Assembly: GCA_963590525.1 (NCBI GenBank)
Contig: CAVAPV010000079.1
Span: 1 to 5,101, forward strand
From: W2P13-069 sp963590525
GTDB taxonomy: Bacteria > Actinomycetota > Coriobacteriia > Coriobacteriales > QAMH01
Reading direction: 5' to 3'
DNA: 5,101 nt
The translations under genes were made by a program, and so were the position numbers. The notes below the pieces were generated by a model. It searched no databases. It was given only the letters and a program-made list of their open reading frames with translations, and was not told the DNA's origin. This document shows, piece by piece, positions 1-5,101 of the stretch. Numbering within the stretch: the stretch's first letter is position 1; every line of letters starts with the position of its first letter.

Positions 1-50
1 AAGCCCTTTGTCAAAAGGTCTTAAAAACCCATTGACATCATTTAGCTGGT

Positions 51-236
51 CTACGTGCACCCGCAAACGTTGGGTCGTCGAGAACAACTGCGCACAACGA
101 GCCTCAGGTTGGATGAGCGTGCAGACAACATAGATCCGCGTAACCACATAGACGCTGGGTTGTCGAGAACAACTGCGCACAACGAGCCTCAGGTTGGATG
201 AGCGTGCAGACAACAGAGATCCGCGTAACCACGTAG
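51..236. repeat. Short inverted repeat flanking the tandem repeat
   Basis: CTACGTG at 51-57 is matched by its exact reverse complement CACGTAG at 230-236, the last bases of repeat copy 2. A further CGC match lies at the same inward offset (62-64 against 223-225). The pair encloses nearly the whole tandem repeat, as terminal inverted repeats of a miniature element would. I see no target-site duplication outside it. Seven bases is short enough to be chance. Confidence 0.3.
67..236. repeat. Two abutting copies of an 85-bp repeat
   Basis: Copy 1 (67-151) and copy 2 (152-236) abut with no spacer and match at 81 of 85 positions. The differences are 70 T/155 C, 76 C/161 T, 131 T/216 G and 148 A/233 G. 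The unit length is not a multiple of three, so the copies fall in different reading frames, which argues against a coding repeat. Each unit contains an imperfect stem (CTGCGCAC at 173-180 with GCGTGCAG at 202-209 in copy 2) inside GTTGTC (159-164) and GACAAC (209-214). ACAAC occurs three times per unit, starting at 169, 179 and 210 in copy 2. It is not CRISPR, because no variable spacer exists. It could be an intergenic repeat family of the genome, a small non-autonomous element, or a duplicated regulator-binding region. The sequence alone does not decide. Confidence 0.93.
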
Positions 237-255
237 GGGAGAGCACTGCTCTCCC
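237..255. promoter_or_regulatory. 19-bp perfect palindrome, possible operator or hairpin
   Basis: GGGAGAGCA (237-245) is followed by one base and then its exact reverse complement TGCTCTCCC (247-255). It begins at the base after repeat copy 2. As RNA it would fold into an 8-bp stem with a 3-base loop. Neither strand has the following T-run of an intrinsic terminator, so I do not call it one. The dyad about 180 bp upstream of the exporter operon could be an operator for a dimeric repressor, such as the MarR- or TetR-type proteins that often control such exporters. No regulator gene is visible in the window to support that. Confidence 0.45.
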
Positions 256-327
256 GGTAGGTCTCTGATGTTTGCATGGATAGACAGCCCGCTTGCGTTA
301 AAGCCTCGCACCCTCCTGCCGTAACCT

Positions 328-348
328 CCCTGTCATCCACATGCAGGG
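328..348 (+). promoter_or_regulatory. Small leader hairpin overlapping an anti-Shine-Dalgarno stretch
   Basis: CCCTG (328-332) and CAT (334-336) pair with ATG (341-343) and CAGGG (344-348) around a CCAC loop, with T333 bulged. The 5' arm overlaps CCTCCC (325-330), which is a perfect complement of GGGAGG (424-429) in the ribosome binding site of the first ABC gene. The two pairings cannot form together, so a translational switch is conceivable. This is seen only as complementarity. No ligand-binding core or known riboswitch class is recognised. Confidence 0.22.
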
Positions 349-420
349 CAAGTGCCATATTGAGGGCATACACTTGTACACCTGCATCGCAGCGCGCATT
401 TGCGCAAGCCTAAAAAGACC

Positions 421-429
421 GAGGGGAGG
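421..429 (+). promoter_or_regulatory. Ribosome binding site of first ABC gene
   Basis: GAGGGGAGG is a strong Shine-Dalgarno sequence 5 bases before the GTG at 435. It decides the start. An in-frame TAA at 411-413 excludes anything further upstream, and the next in-frame ATG (468) has no comparable site and would remove part of the first membrane helix region. Confidence 0.85.
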
Positions 430-434
430 CAAGC

Positions 435-2207
435 GTGCAGATCCTCAAGTACCTGCTGCAACACAAGATGGCGCTCGCCGCTGTCTTCGTGCTCTTGCTC
501 GCCCAGGCGTTTTGCGACCTGTCTCTGCCGCGCTATACGGCAAGCATCGTAGACAACGTGGTCCAGATGGCGGCTGTGGGCATAGAGGCGGATTCTGTGG
601 CCCAGCTGGTGCAGCATGGCTCTATGATGCTGTTCTTTGCTGCAGGCATGCTCGTAACCAACATTCTCATCTCGCTCATCGCCAGCTGCACGGGTTCCAA
701 GATCGCCCGCGATTTACGTCAGCGCTTCTTTAGCAAGGTGATTTCCTTCTCTGCAGCCAACATCGATAGCTTCTCGGCTGCATCCCTCATCACGCGTGCT
801 ACAAACGACATCCAGCAGATCCAGTTCGTTGCCGTCATGCTGCAGCGCGTGGTTCTCTACGCGCCCATCTTGGCCATAGGCGGCATATTCATGGTCGTGC
901 AAACCAACGCGGCAATGGGCTGGGTGGTTGCGCTCGCCATCGTGGCGGTGTTTTTGGTTGTGGGCACGCTCATATCGTTTACCATGCCCAAGTTCAAGGC
1001 CATGCAAAAGCTGGTAGACAACCTCAATCAAGTCTCGCGCGAGATTCTCACCGGCATGCCTGTCATCAGAGCCTTTGGGCGCGAAGACCACGAGCAAGAG
1101 CGCTTTGCGCAAGCTAACACCAACCTCATGAAGACGCAGCTTTTTACCAACCGCGCCATGGTCATGATGATGCCGTTGCTCATGCTGGTCATGAATCTCG
1201 TCTCGGTGGCCATAGTGTGGGTTGGCGGTCACTATGTGGAGCAAGGCGTTATGCAGACGGGCGATATGATCGCCTTCATCACCTACTCTATGGTCATTAT
1301 CATGAGCTTCTTGATGATAGGTATGGTGGCAACGTCTCTGCCACGAGCCGATGTGGCAGCGGGCCGCATCGAGGAGGTCTTGGTCAGCACTCCTGGCGTT
1401 GTGGATCCCCAAGAGCCTAGGGATAATCAGCTGGGTAACGTCTCAAGCGGTATAGAGATCGAGTTCGATGATGTGAGCTTTAGGTACAGCCAAGACAGCG
1501 AGCAAGTGCTCGACCACGTGAGCTTTACGGCCTGCGCGGGTCAGACAACCGCGGTTATCGGGTCCACTGGTAGCGGCAAGTCCACGGTGATTAAGCTTGT
1601 GGAGCGCTTCTACGACGTGACGGGTGGCAGCGTGCGTATCAACGGCATTGATGTGCGCGAGCTAAGCCAGGCAAAGCTCCGCTCGCTTTTGGGTTATTCT
1701 CCGCAGCAGGCGTATCTCTTTGGCGGCACTATCGGCAGCAATGTTGCCTTTGCGGATGAGGATATGCCCGATTCCCGCATGCAGACGGCCATCGAGGTCG
1801 CTCAGGCGTCAGAGCTCGTGCAATCCAAAGAGGAAGGGCTTGACGCGCCCATCTCCCAAGGCGGGACAAACGTCTCTGGCGGGCAGCGCCAGCGCTTGTC
1901 CATTGCGCGCGCTTTGGCAAGCGATGCCGCCGCTTATCTCTTTGACGACAGCTTCTCTGCGCTCGATTACAAGACCGACGCCTTGCTGCGTGCTGCATTG
2001 ACGCAGCAGATGGCGGGCAAGACCTTGCTGATCGTTGCCCAGCGCATCGCGACCATCATGCATGCAGACAAGATCGTCGTGCTCGAGGAAGGACGCGTTG
2101 TGGGACAGGGCACGCACGAGGACCTGCTTGCCAATTGCGAGGAGTACCAGCAGATAGCGCTGTCGCAGCTAAGCCGCGAGGAGCTGGCAAGTGGGGGTGC
2201 GCGATGA
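435..2207 (+). CDS. ABC exporter half-transporter, degenerate-site subunit (TM287/BmrC/LmrC type)
   Basis: This is a 590-residue membrane ATPase subunit, the usual length for a fused half-exporter. An N-terminal six-helix domain (about residues 10-300) precedes a nucleotide-binding domain (about 340-580). Visible motifs are the A-loop Tyr351, Walker A GSTGSGKS (376-383), the Q-loop Gln424, an intact signature VSGGQ (480-484), Walker B ending in Asp504, and the D-loop SALD (508-511). Two catalytic positions are changed: Asp505 stands where the catalytic Glu belongs, and Gln536 (VAQR) replaces the switch His. Exactly this pattern marks the non-catalytic subunit of heterodimeric exporters. It starts with GTG behind a strong ribosome binding site and ends in ATGA shared with the next gene, its predicted partner. 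The complex should sit in the cytoplasmic membrane and export drugs, lipids or other amphiphiles. The substrate cannot be read from the sequence. Function as an exporter is confident; exact subfamily is less so. Confidence 0.95.
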   Translation: MQILKYLLQHKMALAAVFVLLLAQAFCDLSLPRYTASIVDNVVQMAAVGIEADSVAQLVQHGSMMLFFAAGMLVTNILISLIASCTGSKIARDLRQRFFSKVISFSAANIDSFSAASLITRATNDIQQIQFVAVMLQRVVLYAPILAIGGIFMVVQTNAAMGWVVALAIVAVFLVVGTLISFTMPKFKAMQKLVDNLNQVSREILTGMPVIRAFGREDHEQERFAQANTNLMKTQLFTNRAMVMMMPLLMLVMNLVSVAIVWVGGHYVEQGVMQTGDMIAFITYSMVIIMSFLMIGMVATSLPRADVAAGRIEEVLVSTPGVVDPQEPRDNQLGNVSSGIEIEFDDVSFRYSQDSEQVLDHVSFTACAGQTTAVIGSTGSGKSTVIKLVERFYDVTGGSVRINGIDVRELSQAKLRSLLGYSPQQAYLFGGTIGSNVAFADEDMPDSRMQTAIEVAQASELVQSKEEGLDAPISQGGTNVSGGQRQRLSIARALASDAAAYLFDDSFSALDYKTDALLRAALTQQMAGKTLLIVAQRIATIMHADKIVVLEEGRVVGQGTHEDLLANCEEYQQIALSQLSREELASGGAR

Positions 2208-4090
2208 GCATGCATGACAACAGCCAAGCGTCTGCGCGCGCCCCTCGCCGCCGTGGCGGACACCCCGGGCCTCCTCCTGGACCTGGCGGCCCTGGTCCGC
2301 GCATGCTCTCGCCGGATGAGAAACCCAAGAACTTTGGCGGCACGCTTAAGAAGGTCCTCTCCTTCTTGATGCCCTACAAGATCTCTATCGTCATGGCAAT
2401 CGTGTTTGCCATCGGGTCGACGGTCTTCAATATCTTTGGGCCCAAGGTGCTCTCGCAAGCCACCACCGAGGTCTTCAACGGAGCGGTGGCCATGCAGCAG
2501 CACACAGGCGGCATGGATTACAACGCCATAGCCCATATCCTGCTTGCCACGCTTGCCATCTACATCGCGAGCTCGCTTTGCAGCTTTGGGCAGAGCTGGC
2601 TTATGACCGGGGTTACGCAGCGCGCTTGCTACCGTCTGCGCGAGTCCATAGACAAGAAGATCGACCGCATGCCCTTTGGCTATTTTGAGCGCACTCCCAC
2701 AGGAGACACGCTCTCGCGCATCACCAACGACGTCGATACCTTTGGGCAAAGCGTGTCTCAGGCCGCAGTCGAGCTCATTACCTCGGCGACCACGATAGTG
2801 GGCGTGCTTGTCATGATGTTTGCCATCAACCCGATCATGGCCTTGGTGACGCTGATCATCGTGCCTGTCTCTGCTGCGCTGGTGGCCCTGATCGTCAAGA
2901 AATCGCAAAAGCACTTCTTTGCCCAGCAAGAGCTCTTGGGACAGGTCAACAGCATTGTGGAGGAGAGCTTCTCCGGCCAGCCCGTCATCAAGGCGTTTGG
3001 CAAGGAGGACGAGGTCTGCAAGCGCTTTGAAGACGCTAACAGATGCCTTTACAACGCAGCATGGAAATCTCAGTTTGCCAGCGGCATGATGAAGCCCCTC
3101 ATGGACTTCGTGGGCAACTTGGGCTACGTAGTCGTGGCGCTTTTGGGCGGGTGGTTTGCCGTCAACAAGGTCATCACCGTGGGCGACATCCAGGCTTTTA
3201 TCCAGTACGTCAAGAACTTTACGCGCCCTATAAGCGAGCTTTCCCAGGTGAGCGTGCAGTTCCAGCAGATGGCTGCTGCAGCCGAGCGCATCTTCGAGTT
3301 TCTGGATGAGCAAGAGGAGCCTTCACAGGAGCCGCATGAGCTTGGCGCGCCGGTACGAGGTGAAGTCGACTTTGAGCATGTGAGCTTTGGTTACGAGGTA
3401 GACAAGCCCGTGATCAGGGACTTTACCGCGCATGTAAAGCCAGGCCAGACCGTAGCGCTTGTGGGACCCACGGGCGCAGGCAAGACTACGATGGTCAAGC
3501 TGCTCATGCGTTTCTACGATGTGAGTAGTGGCTGCATCAAGGTCGATGGCGTGAGCTTGCAAGAACTCTCGCGCGATCAGGTGCGGCAGATGTTTGGCAT
3601 GGTGTTGCAGGACACCTGGCTTTACAACGCGAGCATCCGCGAAAACATCCGCTACGGCGATCTGTCTGCAAGCGACGAGCAAGTCGAGCAGGCTGCCAAG
3701 GTGGGCTGCGCTGATCACTTTATTCGTACGCTGCCCGGTGGCTACGATTTTGTCATCAACGAGGACGCGAGCAATATAAGCCAAGGCCAGCAGCAGCTTT
3801 TGACTATTGCGCGCGCTGTGCTGGCCAACCGCCCCATGCTCATCTTGGACGAGGCCACAAGCAGCGTTGACACGCGCACAGAAGAACGCATTCAGCAGGC
3901 TATGGACAACCTCATGGCGGGTCACACCAGCTTTGTGATCGCGCACAGGTTGAGCACTATCCGCAATGCCGACCTCATCTTGGTCATCCGCGACGGCGAT
4001 ATCGTGGAGCAAGGCACGCACGACGAGCTGCTTGCCCAAAACGGTTTCTATGCCGAGCTCTTCAACTCCCAGTTTGAGGATTGCAAGTAG
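2204..4090 (+). CDS. ABC exporter half-transporter, catalytic subunit (TM288/BmrD/LmrD type)
   Basis: This 628-residue protein is the predicted partner of the preceding gene, and its ATG overlaps that gene's TGA by 4 bp. GGGGGTG at 2193-2199 can serve as ribosome binding site. An in-frame TTG at 2135 would lie deep inside the upstream gene and is rejected. A hydrophilic tail (about 1-45), basic and then Pro/Gly rich, precedes six membrane helices (about 55-345) and the nucleotide-binding domain (about 385-620). Motifs are the A-loop Tyr397, Walker A GPTGAGKTT (421-429), the Q-loop Gln469, Walker B ILDE with catalytic Glu550, the D-loop SSVD (553-556) and the switch His581. The signature is degenerate: ISQGQ (525-529), with Gln in place of the first Gly. 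In the heterodimer its Walker motifs would face the intact signature of the partner and form the hydrolysing site. A multidrug or lipid exporter is likely; the substrate is unknown. Confidence 0.95.
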   Translation: MSMHDNSQASARAPRRRGGHPGPPPGPGGPGPRMLSPDEKPKNFGGTLKKVLSFLMPYKISIVMAIVFAIGSTVFNIFGPKVLSQATTEVFNGAVAMQQHTGGMDYNAIAHILLATLAIYIASSLCSFGQSWLMTGVTQRACYRLRESIDKKIDRMPFGYFERTPTGDTLSRITNDVDTFGQSVSQAAVELITSATTIVGVLVMMFAINPIMALVTLIIVPVSAALVALIVKKSQKHFFAQQELLGQVNSIVEESFSGQPVIKAFGKEDEVCKRFEDANRCLYNAAWKSQFASGMMKPLMDFVGNLGYVVVALLGGWFAVNKVITVGDIQAFIQYVKNFTRPISELSQVSVQFQQMAAAAERIFEFLDEQEEPSQEPHELGAPVRGEVDFEHVSFGYEVDKPVIRDFTAHVKPGQTVALVGPTGAGKTTMVKLLMRFYDVSSGCIKVDGVSLQELSRDQVRQMFGMVLQDTWLYNASIRENIRYGDLSASDEQVEQAAKVGCADHFIRTLPGGYDFVINEDASNISQGQQQLLTIARAVLANRPMLILDEATSSVDTRTEERIQQAMDNLMAGHTSFVIAHRLSTIRNADLILVIRDGDIVEQGTHDELLAQNGFYAELFNSQFEDCK

Positions 4091-4201
4091 ACAGCGCCGG
4101 TTCGCGCTAAACAGAGGGCCGTGTTGCTCATGGTTGACGGCAAGATCGCGCGCGTTTGCGAGGAGCTAGGCGTCAGCTATGCAAAGCAGGTGTCCTTGTG
4201 A
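4091..4201 (+). other. In-frame open stretch after the ABC stop; possible small ORF or HTH gene remnant
   Basis: After the TAG at 4088-4090 the same frame stays open for 36 codons to a TGA at 4199-4201. Possible starts inside it are GTG 4121, TTG 4124 and ATG 4130, with AGAGGG at 4113-4118 as a possible ribosome binding site. From GTG the product would be 26 residues. The segment KIARVCEELGVSYAK resembles a helix-turn-helix (alanine, then Glu-Leu-Gly-Val-Ser at the turn), as in small regulators and transposase N-termini. Codons look like those of the neighbouring genes. It could be a remnant of a lost gene, a former C-terminal extension, a real micro-ORF, or chance. The length is too short to decide. 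A 5-bp hairpin (AGCGC 4093-4097, GCGCT 4104-4108) lies at its start, but it lacks a T-run and is not a credible terminator. Confidence 0.25.
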
Positions 4202-4225
4202 TGCCGTTGCTGCCCGCCGAGTGCG

Positions 4226-4231
4226 TATAAT
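4226..4231 (+). promoter_or_regulatory. metG promoter -10 box
   Basis: TATAAT is a perfect sigma-70 -10 hexamer, 43 bases before the metG ATG. A TG pair lies at 4222-4223, one base further upstream than in a classical extended -10. No good -35 is present at 16-18 bases spacing: the bases around 4202-4208 match TTGACA poorly. Transcription would start near 4238 and give a leader of roughly 35 bases, too short for a T-box. Confidence 0.65.
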
Positions 4232-4262
4232 CACTCCTTACGTGCATCATTCGCATAAAGAG

Positions 4263-4270
4263 AAAGAAGG
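4263..4270 (+). promoter_or_regulatory. metG ribosome binding site
   Basis: AAAGAAGG lies 4 bases before the ATG at 4275 in a purine-rich leader. It supports this start, as does the protein beginning only a few residues before the conserved first strand of the Rossmann fold. Confidence 0.7.
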
Positions 4271-4274
4271 CATC

Positions 4275-5101
4275 ATGAGCCAGACTCCGTTTTATATCAC
4301 CACGCCCATCTACTACGTTAACGGCACGCCGCATATCGGCACCGCGTACACGACTATCGCGTGCGACACCATCGCGCGCTTTAACCGTCTCGACGGCAAG
4401 GACGTCCATTTCCTCACCGGCATGGACGAGCATGGCCAGAAGGTGGCCCAGTCTGCCCAAGAGCACAACATGACACCGCAGGAGTGGTGCGACAGCCAGG
4501 TTCCGCAGTTCAAGGATCTGTGGCGTGACCTCAATATCACCAATGACGACTTCATCCGCACGACGGAGGAACGCCATGTCAAGGGCGTGCAAAAGTTTCT
4601 GCAGACCCTCTACGACAACGGCTATCTCTACAAGGACTCTTACGAGGGCCTCTACTGCACCCCGTGCGAGACCTTCTTTGCCCAAGAGGACCTCAAAGAC
4701 GGTTGTTGCCCGGATTGCGGCCGCCCTGTCCAGGCTATCAAAGAAGACAACTGGTTCTTTAAGCTGAGCGAGTTTGGTGACAAGCTGATTGAGTATTACG
4801 AGGCAAACCCTGATTTTATCCGCCCGCAGATCCGCCGCAACGAGGTCATGAGCTTTGTCAAAGGCGGCATGCACGATCTCTCCATCAGCCGCTCTACCTT
4901 TGACTGGGGCGTTCCGCTGCCCTTTGACAGCGAGCATGTGACCTACGTGTGGGTTGATGCCCTCATCAACTACCTTACGGCGCTGGGTTACGGCAGCGAT
5001 GACGAGTCCGAGTTCGAGAAGCGCTGGCCGGCGGACTTCCACTTTGTGGGCAAGGACATCATCCGCTTCCACTGCGTCATCTGGCCGGCCATGCTCATGG
5101 C
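4275..5101 (+). CDS. metG: Methionyl-tRNA synthetase, 5' part (cut by window edge)
   Basis: This class I aminoacyl-tRNA synthetase charges initiator and elongator tRNA-Met with methionine using ATP in the cytoplasm. The first 275 residues are visible and the reading frame runs off the right edge. The Rossmann fold opens with FYITTPIYYVNGTPHIGTAYT. The class I signature is His20-Ile-Gly-Thr23, with Thr in place of the usual last His. Then come TGMDEHGQK (48-56), a connective-peptide zinc knuckle with Cys128-x2-Cys131 and Cys145-x2-Cys148, LSISRS (202-207), the methionine-pocket segment YVWVDALINY (224-233) and VGKDIIRFH (258-266). The KMSKS loop, anticodon-binding domain and any C-terminal tRNA-binding domain lie beyond the edge. 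A TATAAT box of its own suggests transcription separate from the ABC operon. No frameshift or stop is seen in the visible part. The family call is very secure. Confidence 0.97.
   Translation, partial: MSQTPFYITTPIYYVNGTPHIGTAYTTIACDTIARFNRLDGKDVHFLTGMDEHGQKVAQSAQEHNMTPQEWCDSQVPQFKDLWRDLNITNDDFIRTTEERHVKGVQKFLQTLYDNGYLYKDSYEGLYCTPCETFFAQEDLKDGCCPDCGRPVQAIKEDNWFFKLSEFGDKLIEYYEANPDFIRPQIRRNEVMSFVKGGMHDLSISRSTFDWGVPLPFDSEHVTYVWVDALINYLTALGYGSDDESEFEKRWPADFHFVGKDIIRFHCVIWPAMLM

Larger units (their letters stand above)
1..434. other. Upstream non-coding region with repeats and operon leader
   Basis: No convincing gene lies in these 434 bases. The left edge (1-66) is more A+T rich than the rest. 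It has a TTGACA box on the + strand at 32-37 without a good -10 partner, a second TTGACA on the - strand at 14-9 whose -10 would lie outside the window, and a weak 5-bp hairpin (CCTTT at 5-9, AAAGG at 14-18). The middle is a two-copy tandem repeat (67-236). The right part (237-434) is a leader with a palindrome, a small hairpin and the ribosome binding site of the first gene. Frame 2 is open from the left edge to a TAG at 131-133, so the tail of an upstream gene cannot be fully excluded. However, A-rich codons such as AAA, TCA and CCA at its start make that unlikely. Confidence 0.6.

Noticed and set aside
32..37. TTGACA as the -35 of an ABC operon promoter
   Set aside because: No acceptable -10 lies 16-18 bases downstream (GTGCAC at 17), and it is about 400 bp from the start codon.
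2..133. Frame-2 open stretch from the left edge, possible end of an upstream gene
   Set aside because: Its codons are unlike those of the real genes, it ends inside repeat copy 1, and the peptide is not recognisable. It cannot be judged without the sequence to the left.
67..236. CRISPR array
   Set aside because: The whole 85-bp unit is repeated without variable spacers, and there are only two units.
237..255. Intrinsic terminator
   Set aside because: The stem is perfect but no T-run follows on either strand.
104..373. 89-codon open frame on the - strand across the repeats
   Set aside because: It runs through both repeat copies in different frames, has many Cys and no recognisable domain, and lies in a region of non-coding character.
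714..1412. 232-codon open frame on the - strand
   Set aside because: It is antisense to the membrane domain of the first ABC gene, with His-rich shadow composition and no domain.
1967..3313. 448-codon open frame on the - strand
   Set aside because: It is antisense to the two ABC genes, whose motifs are unambiguous. It is His/Arg/Asp-rich shadow translation of G+C-rich coding DNA.
4093..4108. Terminator hairpin after the second ABC gene
   Set aside because: It has only 5 base pairs and is followed by AAACAGAG rather than a T-run.
4173..5072. 299-codon open frame on the - strand
   Set aside because: It is antisense to metG, whose conserved motifs are clear on the + strand.

Overview
The window holds three protein-coding genes, all on the + strand: a two-gene operon for a heterodimeric ABC exporter (435-2207 and 2204-4090), then the first 275 codons of methionyl-tRNA synthetase (4275 to the right edge). 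Coding sequence is moderately G+C rich, with GTG and ATG starts and purine-rich Shine-Dalgarno sequences. No marker in the window fixes the taxon. The style of the metG N-terminus and the codon use fit an anaerobic gut-type actinobacterium of the Coriobacteriia (Collinsella/Olsenella-like). That is an impression from the sequence, not a proven assignment.

Positions 1-434 contain no convincing gene. They hold two abutting copies of an 85-bp unit (67-151 and 152-236, 4 differences), flanked by a 7-bp inverted repeat. A 19-bp palindrome (237-255) follows directly. The remaining leader up to the first start codon carries a small hairpin (328-348) and a pyrimidine stretch complementary to the ribosome binding site of the first gene. 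I found no convincing sigma-70 promoter for the ABC operon.

The two ABC genes overlap by 4 bp (ATGA), so they are probably translationally coupled and made in equal amounts. Each encodes a fused six-helix membrane domain plus nucleotide-binding domain. Their catalytic motifs are complementary. The first protein has a good signature motif but lacks the catalytic glutamate and the switch histidine. The second has both of those but a degenerate signature. Together they predict one working and one degenerate ATP site, as in the TM287/288, BmrCD, LmrCD and EfrCD family of multidrug or lipid exporters.

Between the exporter and metG (4091-4274) there is no strong terminator. The reading frame of the second ABC gene stays open for 36 codons past its TAG and reads like a short helix-turn-helix fragment. 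metG then has its own consensus TATAAT box, a short leader and a ribosome binding site. The ABC pair and metG therefore look like independent transcription units that happen to be adjacent. Nothing here amounts to a clearly new system; the most unusual parts are the duplicated upstream repeat and the in-frame fragment after the exporter.
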